Shown: piece after piece, positions 1-8,279 of the stretch | How the letters are laid out: each line of letters begins with the position of its first letter | How positions within the stretch are numbered: position 1 is the first letter of the stretch | From: an uncultured Eubacteriales bacterium | GTDB lineage: Bacteria > Bacillota > Clostridia > Oscillospirales > Oscillospiraceae | Reading direction: 5' to 3' | DNA: 56,278 nt | Assembly: GCA_900545925.1 (NCBI GenBank) | Contig: URAZ01000022.1 | Coordinates: forward strand, 1 to 56,278 | Program-made: the position numbers and the translations under genes | The notes under the pieces: generated by a model | Seen by the model: the letters and a program-made list of their open reading frames with translations, nothing else | What the model was told of the DNA's origin: nothing | Databases searched by the model: none

Positions 1-125
1 TTATCCCGTGCGAATTTTTCTAACAGATCCCGCTGATGCTGGATGCTGTTTGACTCTCCGGCACGCTCGTCCTCCTGACTGAGCCGCCCGTAGAGAATCG
101 TATATTGTTGCTTCTGACTTGCCAT
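1..125 (-). CDS. Large serine recombinase, N-terminal fragment cut by window edge
   Basis: Reading leftwards from an ATG at 125, about 41 codons stay open to the window edge. The product starts MASQKQQYTILYGRLSQEDE, matching the N-terminal catalytic block of serine site-specific recombinases. Ser16 in YGRLS is the expected nucleophile, and the following GESNSIQHQRDLL matches the usual G-SNSI-NQ block. An AGGAGG-type ribosome binding site lies just upstream. A second in-frame ATG at 128 is too close to it, so 125 is preferred. Proteins of this type integrate and excise mobile elements, so this gene marks the left part of the window as an integrated element. The C-terminal DNA-binding part lies outside the window. 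Confidence 0.85.
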   Translation of the reverse strand, partial: MASQKQQYTILYGRLSQEDERAGESNSIQHQRDLLEKFARD

Positions 126-204
126 CATAACCTCCTTTTCCGTGGGGCAAGCCGGTACGGTACGGCAAGTATACCGCAGCGGCTGCCACAAGTCTATCAG
201 ATTA

Positions 205-489
205 TTATGCGCTGTGCGCTTCCTTTTCCAGCTCCGCGTCGATGCAGGCAAGCAGTTTTTCCGTCGGCGTTGCGCAGGACTCTGCCGAAAATACAGACGT
301 GATACAGAACCGTTTGCTGCCGATCAACATCTCGCGCTGTTTTGCGATGCAGTCTCCCTCTATACGTGTTGTTGTGTCCCGGAAAACAGTTGCAACTTCA
401 CCGCCCTCTGTTCTCCGAAGCTTTGCCTGCTCCGGTATATATCCGCCGAGAATACCGGTGTCCCGATAAATCTCCCAGTCCTTTTTCAT
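205..489 (-). CDS. Small hypothetical protein of the mobile element (94 aa)
   Basis: A 94-residue protein starting MKKDWEIYRDTGILGGYIPE, preceded by a GGAAG ribosome binding site. I do not recognise the family. It is polar, with no signal peptide or membrane segment. It ends in a charged tail (AELEKEAHSA) and has two cysteines in its C-terminal half. It lies about 80 bp upstream of the serine recombinase on the same strand and follows another small unknown gene, so it is probably an accessory gene of the same element. A longer frame extends upstream to 660, but that part overlaps the next gene and lacks a ribosome binding site. Confidence 0.55.
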   Translation of the reverse strand: MKKDWEIYRDTGILGGYIPEQAKLRRTEGGEVATVFRDTTTRIEGDCIAKQREMLIGSKRFCITSVFSAESCATPTEKLLACIDAELEKEAHSA

Positions 490-523
490 AGGCTTCCTTT
501 CTGCCTCCCACTGGAGGCTGTTT

Positions 524-742
524 TTATAAGTGCTGTTCCATTGTCCAATCCACATGATCGTCCTCGGCATGGCCGAGGGCGGTTTTCTTTTGCCGGAGCT
601 TTCTCCGGCGCTTGCTGTCGATATACGCTGGCATAGTCGTTCCGTCATGCACCTGTACATCGTCCGTCATCTGCTCCACAGCACGGCCAAGGCGCACAGC
701 GCCGCGCACAAGATTACTGCCGTAATCGAGATCCACGCGCAC
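524..742 (-). CDS. Small hypothetical protein (72 aa), possibly 5'-truncated
   Basis: A 72-residue frame opening at a GTG with no clear ribosome binding site. The product is a polar, basic protein (MRVDLDYGSNLVRGAVRLGR at its start, then AYIDSKRRRKLRQKK). Codon choice looks genuine and the frame sits upstream of another small gene on the same strand. The weak start suggests the true N-terminus may have been lost or lies at another codon. No family is recognised. It is probably accessory cargo of the recombinase-bearing element. Confidence 0.45.
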   Translation of the reverse strand: MRVDLDYGSNLVRGAVRLGRAVEQMTDDVQVHDGTTMPAYIDSKRRRKLRQKKTALGHAEDDHVDWTMEQHL

Positions 743-778
743 AGGTGAATTTTCTTTCTTTTTGTTCCGGTTTTGTCA

Positions 779-807
779 TTGAGGTTCGATTTTTTACATG
801 GTATAAT
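779..807 (+). promoter_or_regulatory. Sigma-A-type promoter of the acetyltransferase gene
   Basis: TTGAGG at 779-784 and TATAAT at 802-807 are separated by exactly 17 bp. The -10 box is about 44 bp before the ATG of the GNAT gene and points at it. Confidence 0.7.
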
Positions 808-850
808 TTATGAAATACAGTTTGACAAATTGAAATTTGAGAGGTCAAAA

Positions 851-1324
851 ATGCAGACGATTCAGTTAAAAGCAATGACAAGAGAGCTATGTCACGAACT
901 ATACAGGCACTGGACGAATGACGCATCCATCTATATGGACATGCGCTTATTCCGCCCCTATGTTTATGACGAAGTAGCGGTAAACCGATATTTTGATGCA
1001 AAGGGGCAGGATGCTTCGCGCAGGTTGTTTGCAATCATGCTTGGAGATACTGTGGTTGGAGAATTGCAGCTGAAGCAGATAGAGCATGATAAAAAAGAAT
1101 GCACGCTGAGTATCCATATGCAAAACGACGCGGTAAAGGGAAAAGGATATGGAACGCAGGCAGAGCGTCTGGCAGTAAAAATCGCTTTTGACGAGTTGGG
1201 AATGGCTGCTGTGAACGCAGATACCGTGATGAAGAACACCCGAAGTCAGCGCGTGCTGGAAAAGGCGGGCTTCCGCTTTGTCGGAGAAGATGGAGCATTC
1301 AAATACTACCGTATCGAGCGGTAA
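851..1324 (+). CDS. GNAT family N-acetyltransferase
   Basis: A 157-residue protein of the usual size for a single GNAT domain of the RimJ/RimL-like type (Acetyltransf_3). These enzymes move an acetyl group from acetyl-CoA to an amine on a protein, amino acid or drug. The central GELQLKQIE strand is followed by GKGYGTQA, the pyrophosphate-binding A motif (R/Q-x-x-G-x-G/A). Next comes DTVMKNTRSQRVLEKAGF, the C-terminal N-x-x-S-x-x-x-x-K-x-G-F signature. ATG 851 is chosen because GAGAGG precedes it; an upstream in-frame ATG at 773 overlaps the promoter. It is transcribed away from the recombinase cluster and has its own promoter. The substrate cannot be told from sequence. Confidence 0.85.
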   Translation: MQTIQLKAMTRELCHELYRHWTNDASIYMDMRLFRPYVYDEVAVNRYFDAKGQDASRRLFAIMLGDTVVGELQLKQIEHDKKECTLSIHMQNDAVKGKGYGTQAERLAVKIAFDELGMAAVNADTVMKNTRSQRVLEKAGFRFVGEDGAFKYYRIER

Positions 1325-1454
1325 ATTTAGGTAAATTTGGGTTTTCACATTCTATACGCACCTGCATACCTATATTCCATTTGTAAAAGTGGGTACGGGC
1401 TTCTGCCCGATTTGAGGCATTTGGCAGGGAGCCGGTGGACCGGCGACTAGCCAT

Positions 1455-1590
1455 ATGCGATGCTGGCTCCTTCGTCGGCACAAGCTCCATATCCCTCGCC
1501 CCGCCGCAAGCGGCAGGTCTCGTCCATTCCGCTGCGCCTCCTCTCAAAATTGCAATCGCGTTGCTGGATTGCGATTTTGTATTTTTTGCA
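1455..1590. repeat. Intergenic repeat with stem-loop, copy A
   Basis: The 350-bp gap after the GNAT gene holds no convincing gene. It carries a 30-bp core at 1494-1523 that recurs with one mismatch at 41565-41594. About 22 bp after the core comes a stem-loop: arms 1546-1556 and 1568-1578, 11 bp with one G-U pair. The second copy has the same layout but different, still complementary, arm sequences. Both copies lie within or beside mobile-element genes. Confidence 0.65.
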
Positions 1591-1678
1591 CACGTCGGCG
1601 CAACGTTGGTTTTTGCTATGCCATCGCGCACGCACTCGCTGTCGGGGCAGAAAGCCGCACACAGCGGCGACACGCGCC

Positions 1679-2740
1679 TCACGGTGCGGTGCAGGCGTTC
1701 GGCACACCCGCAGGGTCGATTGTGCCGATTGTTTTCATGGGTGGAAAATCGGCACTATCGGCACGTTTGAGCGAAATCCACCGCTTGCCGTTGCTGCGGT
1801 ACGTCTCTGCTAAAACCCCGTTTTCTCTTAGAGCCGCAACGCTTTCCCGTACCAGCCGGGTAACCTTTTTGGGCGTGATGCCGAGGCTACCGTCAGGGTC
1901 GATCTTTGCGGACAGTGCCGATGGTGAGCCGAGATATGTAGAATCGGCACGGAGCAATTCAGAGAGAAGTTTTGTGAGTTGAAGCGTTGAAATCTTAGAG
2001 GCACTGCTGCAAGTTTTGCTGTCCTCAAGCAGTTTCCAGACGTGATCTTCCTCTCCGAATTCCAGTTTTAACGTGCGATCTGCGATGTCCCGCCCGGTGC
2101 AGTGCAACGAGGCAATGTTGGCAAGTCTTGAATTCTTTTGCAGGACGAAAGTTGAATCTGCCGCGCCGCTTAAACCCGTCGAGCCGGAAATCATGTTCAT
2201 AGGATCATCGTCGTGGAGCTTGCGCAGATGGTGGATCAACAGGATTGCGATGTGCCGCCTGTCCGCAAGCTGTTTCAAAAGCCCGATGTCCTGATAGTCA
2301 TTCGCGTACAGATTGCTGTCGTTTCCGGCGCTCCGAACGCGCTGTAAAGTATCGATCACAACCAATTTTGTATCGGGATGCTCGGTCAAAAATTGCTCGA
2401 TCTGCTGTTCCAATCCGTGCTTTAATGTGTCAGCCATGATCGCAAAGTGCAGCGTCGGCGGGGCATCTTCCGTCAGGTCAAAGAGTCGCGTCTGGATACG
2501 CTGGAACGAATCTTCAAGACTGAGATACAGCGCTTCTCCCTGCGTTGTTGCAAAATTCCAGAGTGCCTGTCCCTGCGCGACGCATAAGCAAAGCCACAAG
2601 GCCAGCCACGACTTGCCGATCTTCGGCGCGCCTGCGAGGATATGCAAGCCCTCCGGAATGAGTTCGTCCACCAGAAAGTGCGTCGGTTCGTATGTCCTGT
2701 TTTGCAGATCTTCCGCTGTGATGGTTTCCAGTTTGGTCAT
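1679..2740 (-). CDS. RepA-like AAA family ATPase (AAA_25)
   Basis: A 353-residue RecA-fold ATPase of the AAA_25/RepA group, the type found as replicative-helicase-like proteins on plasmids and integrative elements. Walker A is GAPKIGKS at residues 37-44. The Walker B strand is LVVIDTLQ near residue 130, followed by HHLRK and the GSTGLSGAADS segment typical of the family. The C-terminal 90 residues look like a winged-helix DNA-binding part. The ATG at 2740 is chosen because AAGGAAG sits upstream; the frame could start 22 codons earlier but has no ribosome binding site there. It is divergent from the DUF6076 gene. It may assist replication of the element. Confidence 0.8.
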   Translation of the reverse strand: MTKLETITAEDLQNRTYEPTHFLVDELIPEGLHILAGAPKIGKSWLALWLCLCVAQGQALWNFATTQGEALYLSLEDSFQRIQTRLFDLTEDAPPTLHFAIMADTLKHGLEQQIEQFLTEHPDTKLVVIDTLQRVRSAGNDSNLYANDYQDIGLLKQLADRRHIAILLIHHLRKLHDDDPMNMISGSTGLSGAADSTFVLQKNSRLANIASLHCTGRDIADRTLKLEFGEEDHVWKLLEDSKTCSSASKISTLQLTKLLSELLRADSTYLGSPSALSAKIDPDGSLGITPKKVTRLVRESVAALRENGVLAETYRSNGKRWISLKRADSADFPPMKTIGTIDPAGVPNACTAP

Positions 2741-2904
2741 TTTTTCACTTCCTTTCCGTTTGCTATTGACATTCTGTGTTGCATGATTTAGACTTATAAT
2801 TATCAAATAGATTTGTTTTCTAATTTTAGACTAACATAATCTCAAACTATTGTCAAGACTAATTTATAATATAAATTTCTATAAATCTATTTTGAGGTGC
2901 AGTC
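2741..2904. promoter_or_regulatory. AT-rich divergent intergenic region
   Basis: These 164 bp lie between the divergent ATPase and DUF6076 genes and are much more AT-rich than their surroundings. TTGTCA and several TATAAT-like hexamers occur between 2851 and 2880, but I cannot pick one promoter with good spacing. The region must contain the promoters of both genes. Confidence 0.4.
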
Positions 2905-3855
2905 ATGTCTGATTTTCAGTGCAAATTTTATCTTCTGGACAGCAGCGAAACCCTGATGTATAGCAACGACGATTTTCGTTCGTCTACAAAAATAGCAGAC
3001 CGTCCGTTTCCGGACAGCCTGCTGTCGTTTGTATATTATGACGTGAATCAATGGGAACCGCGCTTCCATGAAGCGGAGCGCTCGTTGATAAAGTTTTACC
3101 AGACACGGGACACAAAGTGCCTGAAGCCAGTACAAGAACTTCTGGACGACTTCAAGGACGAGCATCCGTATTTTTTCTACCTGTGGCTGGATTGGAGCAA
3201 CCGACTGAAGCAGGCGACGCCGGATTGCAAAAATCCGACGAAGCTGTTGCCGCACAAAGAACTGGCGCACGTCCCAAGCAACCTTGCGACCATGCAGCAG
3301 CAAATTCTGCGCCTGTTCCAGACGGTTCTGGACGCGAGTATTTCGGATATTGACTTTTCCATCCGGATGCAGGCGTATGAGCAGGCGCCGTCCTTGCAGA
3401 AATTCGACTTCCAGCCGATGAAGATTTCGTTCGAGTTTGTAGAGGAGAAACAGTTCGCTGAGGTGCTATATCCACAAAATATGTACGACCTGATCGACTT
3501 TTCTCTGCGCAAGTGCGTTCAGGAAAAAATCATGATGCGCACCTGCAAAAACTGCGGCAAATATTTCGCGCTCACGGTTCACGGCAGCACGGAATATTGC
3601 AGCCGCGTGTTCGACAGCCGCGGGCGTACCTGCAAAGAGGTCGGCGCGATGCGGCAGTATATGCAAAGCCATGCGCAGGACGAACTGCTGAAAATCTACC
3701 GCCGCGAGTACAAGCGCCGCTTCGCATGGATCCGTGCGGGCAAAATCTCTCAGGAAGCGTTCTCGGCTTGGAGCAAGGAAGCGCAGAAGGAAAAGGAGAA
3801 GTGTGAGGCAGGGGAAATCTCACAGTGGGAATTTGCACAGTGGCTGAAACGGTAA
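2905..3855 (+). CDS. DUF6076 domain-containing protein
   Basis: A 316-residue cytoplasmic protein resembling the DUF6076 family, which is common beside AAA ATPases on clostridial mobile elements. The function is unknown. A cysteine cluster near residues 213-245 (C-x2-C in CKNCGKYF, then EYCSR and RTCKE) looks like a small zinc-binding module. It is followed by a basic, coiled-coil-like C-terminus rich in Lys, Glu and Trp (AWIRAGKISQEAF, then a similar KCEAGEISQWEF, as if a short unit was repeated). GAGGTG precedes the ATG. A stem-loop terminator follows directly, so it is probably transcribed alone. The family name is from memory of the sequence pattern and needs a profile search. Confidence 0.65.
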   Translation: MSDFQCKFYLLDSSETLMYSNDDFRSSTKIADRPFPDSLLSFVYYDVNQWEPRFHEAERSLIKFYQTRDTKCLKPVQELLDDFKDEHPYFFYLWLDWSNRLKQATPDCKNPTKLLPHKELAHVPSNLATMQQQILRLFQTVLDASISDIDFSIRMQAYEQAPSLQKFDFQPMKISFEFVEEKQFAEVLYPQNMYDLIDFSLRKCVQEKIMMRTCKNCGKYFALTVHGSTEYCSRVFDSRGRTCKEVGAMRQYMQSHAQDELLKIYRREYKRRFAWIRAGKISQEAFSAWSKEAQKEKEKCEAGEISQWEFAQWLKR

Positions 3856-3866
3856 TGTCAATATAT

Positions 3867-3904
3867 AAAATCCCCCGCGCTAATGATTTGCGCAGGGGAT
3901 TTTA
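3867..3904. terminator. Rho-independent terminator
   Basis: AAAATCCCC-CGCGC and GCGC-AGGGGATTTT pair around a loop of about 9 bases, ending in a T-rich run. It lies between the convergent DUF6076 and GH112 genes and can serve both directions. Confidence 0.75.
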
Positions 3905-3973
3905 TATCTGAATATTGCATCCAGACCCTACACGGAACAAATTTAGGGCAGGGTATTTTTGCGTTTTACTTGC

Positions 3974-6157
3974 TCAGAGCTCAAACCAGCGGATCTCGTT
4001 TGCCGCAAGGGACAGCGGGAGATGTCTGCCGTCTGTGGTATGCACCTCCGTCGTCTGCGGCTCGTAGGTGTTGTTCACCACGCAGTATTTTCCGTTCTGC
4101 GGGTAGGCGTGCACCTCGACACAGTAATTTTCCGAGAACCACGTATGCAGCATCGACTCGGCATGGCTGCTCCACAAAATTGCGCGGTGCAGGAGTCTTG
4201 CGTTTTCAAAGCTGTACGGCAGGCCGGACAGGTAGACTGCGCGCCCCTTGCCGTATTCGTGTACGGCCATCTGCACCTCTTTTTCACGCTGCACGAGAAT
4301 TTCCGTGCCGTCCAGCGCATAGATGTTCTTTTTGCCCTCGCCGAAGTTCACCTCGCCTGCGCAGTCGGCCAGAATGAAATGGTTCGGATGTTCGTCCCAG
4401 TTATACTTGTCATAGCCGAGCGTGAAGCCCGTCTCCTTCTCCACGCCGAGCACCGAAGCCAGCTGGAGATAGTGTCCCTGATACTGGTGGCCGGACGGCT
4501 CGCCGATACCGATCAGGCCGCCGCCCTCGGCGACGAAGCGGCGGATGGCCGCAGAAACGTCCGCGTCCTCCCATGCTGTGCCGCCGGTGTGCGCCGTGTC
4601 GCCGTCGCCGATGTTGAGCAGCACGTCCACACCGTGCAGTGCGTCGGGGTTCTCCTTCAAATCGTCGAAGCTGAGGAACCGCACGTCGAACGCCGCGCCG
4701 GAAAGCGCCTCAATGACACCCGCATAGGAATAGTTCTGTTTCTGATAAAGCGCGTGGTGTACCATATGGCAGCCCCATGCGCGCATCTTTCCCCAACAGT
4801 TCAGAACGGCCACGGTCTTGAAGCAGTACGGCGTCGTGCCCTTTACGTTCTTATACAGCTCTCGGAACTCATGACAGACGCTTTCGACGTAGTCGATGAA
4901 GTCCGGGAACTGGCACGCCAGCTTCAGATAGCCGCCGTAGCCGATGCGGTCGATGGGCTTTCGGAGGATGGCGCGCCGCGCCGTGACCCAGTTTTCCTTC
5001 GCCTCGCGCACAGGGTCGCCGCCCGGATGGAACGTATCCGGGAAGAAATACGGTAGAAAGCGGCCCTCGGTATAGCGCACGCCGGGAATGTCGGCGATCA
5101 GGCGGAGCGTCGAGCCGTTGCCGACGGAGCCGACCACGCTGTCAAGGCCGATGCTCGCGAACTCCGGCATGAACGGCTCCGTGCCGATCCAGTGATCGCC
5201 GAGGAACATCATGGCCTCCTTGCCCAGCTCGTGCGTGATGTCCACCATCTCCTTGGCAAGCTTTGCGACCTCGCGGCGCTGGAACGCCTGAAAATCCTTG
5301 TATTCTTTGCTTGGCACGCGGTACTGGTTGTTGTAATAGCCCTGATCGATGATATACTCGGGCCGGAATCTGTATCCGACCTCTTTTTCAAACTGCCCGA
5401 GAATATACGGCGAGACGGACGCGGAATAGCCGTACCAGTCAACGTATTTTTCCCGGCAGAGCTCGTCAAAGACGAGCGTAAACTGGTGGAAGAACGTTGT
5501 GAAGCGCAGAACATCCACATAGTCGTGCTCCCGGATGAAGCGCCGCAGGCGCTCCATGGTAAAGGCGTGCGTTTTCGGCTGGCGCACGTCGAAGGTGATC
5601 TGGTGCTCAAAGTCCTTCCAGCCGTTCGTCACGGCGTTGTACATATGCACCGGATCCCAGATGAGGTACGCGAGGAAGCTCACCGTGTATTCGTGATACG
5701 CCTCCGGCGCGTCAAGGATGACACAGCCGCTTTCCGCGTCATAGCGCCATGCCTCCAGCGGAATCGGCGTTCCCGTGCTGCGGTCGACGACCTCCCACCA
5801 GCGGCGGATATCGTCGCGCGTGTTGACCTGCATCAGCTCCGGGCTGATGCCCTTCATGAGCGGAATGGCCAGAGGGCCATCCTGTGCGGTGTAAAAGCCC
5901 GTCATGATGTAGCACTGCTGCACCTCCTCGGGGTGCGCCCTGGCCCAGTCGTTATCCTTGCGGGTCGTGTAATAGGTGGCGTAGACCTTTGCGCCCGTAT
6001 CGCGCAGCTGCTGCGGAAAATCCGTGCCGTCGCAGTCGCGGATGGCGTCCGCGCCCCAGCGCTTCATGATCTCCAGCGTCTGCGGCACCACGTCCATATC
6101 CGTCGGGATTGTCACGCGGCCGGTCAGGGGTCTTGTATGTCGGGTTTGATCGTCCAT
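3974..6157 (-). CDS. 1,3-beta-galactosyl-N-acetylhexosamine phosphorylase (GH112)
   Basis: A 727-residue cytoplasmic enzyme of glycoside hydrolase family 112. Members split galacto-N-biose or lacto-N-biose with phosphate into galactose-1-phosphate and the N-acetylhexosamine; some prefer galactosyl-rhamnose. The N-terminus (TGRVTIPTDMDVV, then RDCDGTDFP at 40-48) is diagnostic of the TIM-barrel domain. GDHWIG around residue 321 probably holds the catalytic acid (compare Asp313 of the Bifidobacterium enzyme). The C-terminal third has the glutamine-amidotransferase-like fold (GGGLIGIGEPSG). Length matches the family. AGGAGG lies 8 bp before the ATG, and the upstream gene overlaps by 34 bp. It is last in an operon with a sugar ABC transporter and GH95 enzymes, which fits intracellular use of mucin or milk-type disaccharides. 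Confidence 0.9.
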   Translation of the reverse strand: MDDQTRHTRPLTGRVTIPTDMDVVPQTLEIMKRWGADAIRDCDGTDFPQQLRDTGAKVYATYYTTRKDNDWARAHPEEVQQCYIMTGFYTAQDGPLAIPLMKGISPELMQVNTRDDIRRWWEVVDRSTGTPIPLEAWRYDAESGCVILDAPEAYHEYTVSFLAYLIWDPVHMYNAVTNGWKDFEHQITFDVRQPKTHAFTMERLRRFIREHDYVDVLRFTTFFHQFTLVFDELCREKYVDWYGYSASVSPYILGQFEKEVGYRFRPEYIIDQGYYNNQYRVPSKEYKDFQAFQRREVAKLAKEMVDITHELGKEAMMFLGDHWIGTEPFMPEFASIGLDSVVGSVGNGSTLRLIADIPGVRYTEGRFLPYFFPDTFHPGGDPVREAKENWVTARRAILRKPIDRIGYGGYLKLACQFPDFIDYVESVCHEFRELYKNVKGTTPYCFKTVAVLNCWGKMRAWGCHMVHHALYQKQNYSYAGVIEALSGAAFDVRFLSFDDLKENPDALHGVDVLLNIGDGDTAHTGGTAWEDADVSAAIRRFVAEGGGLIGIGEPSGHQYQGHYLQLASVLGVEKETGFTLGYDKYNWDEHPNHFILADCAGEVNFGEGKKNIYALDGTEILVQREKEVQMAVHEYGKGRAVYLSGLPYSFENARLLHRAILWSSHAESMLHTWFSENYCVEVHAYPQNGKYCVVNNTYEPQTTEVHTTDGRHLPLSLAANEIRWFEL

Positions 6158-8273
6158 CGGCAGATCCTCCTTTCTCCTTGTTCAAGGCGAAGCGTTTGAT
6201 TTGTATTTTTCAGATACCAGCTTCCGGCTCGTTTGGCGTGCAGTCGGAGCGTGACACAGCCTGTGGCTGTCAGCTCTGCGGATACGATCAGGCCGTTTTC
6301 CACGCGCAGACCGCGAAAGGCACACGTGCGCCAGTCCGCTGGAATCACCGGGAAGATCTCGATCTCTCCGTTTTGACTGTACAGCAGCATTTCGTTGACT
6401 GCCTGTACGGAGAGACAGTTTGCTTCCAGCGTAAACGGCCGGTACTGAAACTCGCTCAGGCCGGTTTTCCGGAAATCGCCGTTCAGATGAAATCCGTTCG
6501 GGCTGAGAAACGCATGATAAAATTGCCGCAGCGCTTGGACAGCTCCCTCCGCATCTCGCTGCACGATCTTCAGCAGCGCGAACCACACGAACGAAAAGCC
6601 GACCCACTGGCTCGTTCCGAGCGATTCCAGCTGCGCGATGGTGCGGTCTATGCACGCCTTTTCCTGCGGCGTTTTCCCGCTGATCTGCCGGAGCGGATAG
6701 ATCGCCAGCGCATGCGAAAAATGGCGGTGGCTTTCACGGACAAATGCGTCCTTCGCGTACATGAGCGCGCCGTTTTCCTCTGCAGGCAGCTGCGGGAGCC
6801 TGTTCAACTGGCTGCGCCAGACGGTCTGCGGCTCGCCGAGCAGTACGGACAGCTCGATCAGCCGTTCATACAGATCCCGTAGCAGCGCCAGATCATAGCT
6901 GCTGTTTGGTGTCAGCCATGCACGCGGCGAATCGTCATAGATCTCCGGCGAGGATGACAGCGGCAGCGCCAGCGTTCCGTCCGCCGTCTCACAGAGCAAG
7001 CCGCGGATGCAGCGCTCACATTCCAGATACAGCGGCCACACGCGCCCGCGTAAAAATTCCGGATCTCCGGTGATCCGATAATGCTCGTAGAAAAGCCGGC
7101 ACAGCCAGATGGAATTGGTCGGGGACAGCGAATACATCGGCCAGCCGCCAAGCGGGCTTCCGTCCAGCGCCATGACGCCCGGATAGCACATGCCGTCCGT
7201 CTGATAGAATTCTGCGGCGAAGCGCTTCGCCGCCGGAAGCAGCGTCCACAAATGATCCAGAAACGCCTCGCCCTGCGGCAGATGGTTGGAGGTCAGGTAA
7301 GCAGCATAGGTAAACTGTGTGTTCAGATCGTTGTGATAATCGCCCTTCCATGGCGGCAGAGCGCTTTGATCCGCCGTCCAGACGCCCTGAAGCGGCATCG
7401 GCGCATGCCCTGGGCGCGAACCCGCGCCCAAAAATACGTGCCGCGGTACCAGAGCTGCTCCAGCGCGTCGTCCGGAAGCATGATGGCGCTCTGCGCCCAG
7501 AATGCGCACCACCACGCCAGATGCGCGCGGCGCAGCCGTGCAAGCGAGGCATCAGACTGCGTCAGAAGCGCTTCGCATGCCGTGCGTGCGCCCTGCGCAG
7601 AGGAAGCCGTCTGTACCGTGATAAGCAGGCGCTTTCGTCCGTTCCGGACTGTGCTGCGGCTGAGCAGCGCGTAATATCTCCCGCCGGATATTTTTTGCGT
7701 AAAGCCCTGCACCCCATCTTGGTCGATCCGCTCCGGCGGCGGATAGCCAAGCGCGGAAAGCGGACGGCACAGCGGGTCGGCAGGGCCTTCCGATGCACCG
7801 GCATACGGCGGCGGCTTCGGCACGAAGCGTACCGGCAGCGTCGTTTCCAGCTCCACGACCAGCAGCGGCGTGGTCGCGGCAAGCCAGACGCGCAGCCGGT
7901 GCGCGCCGCTTTGCAGCTCCGCTGTCGCGTCCTGCAGGGAAAGCCGCGCGGAATATGCCTGCTCCGGCAGCCCAGCCAGCTCAAACGCCCCGACGGGCAG
8001 CTTTGTCGGCGCTGCGCAGGCATATGGCGCGTCAAACAGCGCCTGAAGCTCCGCCCAGCTCTGCTGCCGCACCAACCGGCACATCGTCTGATACGTGAAA
8101 TCAGGCCGCTTTGTCCGCAGCGCAGGCGTCAGATCCCACAGTCCCGCCAGGTCCATGGAAAACCGCAGCGCGTGCAGCGGCCCCCAGATCAGGCAGCCCA
8201 TGCCGCCGTTTCCGAGTGGAAGCCCCTCGTCCCACGAGGGAATCGGCCCGTTCAGACAGATATCATGCTTCAT
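6124..8273 (-). pseudogene. GH95 alpha-L-fucosidase-type enzyme, interrupted by a frameshift
   Basis: Two overlapping frames form one GH95 protein of about 716 residues. The first (8273 down to about 7410) carries the N-terminal beta-sandwich start (PSWDEGLPLGNGGMGCLIWG) and reaches YRGTYFWARVRAQG. The second continues from MPLQGVWTADQSALPPWKGD to the end. Both belong to the conserved entry into the (alpha/alpha)6 barrel, and a one-base deletion near 7405-7425 separates them. The second part holds DLNTQ (aligned with the catalytic Asn region of fucosidases) and RHFSHALAIYPL. GH95 enzymes release alpha-1,2-linked fucose or related sugars. The start has no ribosome binding site but lies 6 bp after the preceding stop, suggesting translational coupling. 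It may be a true pseudogene or a sequencing error. Confidence 0.75.
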
Positions 8274-8279
8274 ATGCGG

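Noticed and set aside
1299..1770. Several overlapping frames of 86-175 codons across the repeat at 1.5 kb
   Set aside because: They fall in the non-coding repeat and in the end of the ATPase gene. Their peptides are Arg/Ala/Cys-rich shadows, and similar ones occur at the second repeat copy.
7323..7515. Programmed frameshifting in the GH95 gene
   Set aside because: No slippery heptamer or stimulatory structure is evident, and GH95 enzymes are not known to need it. A deletion or read error is simpler.
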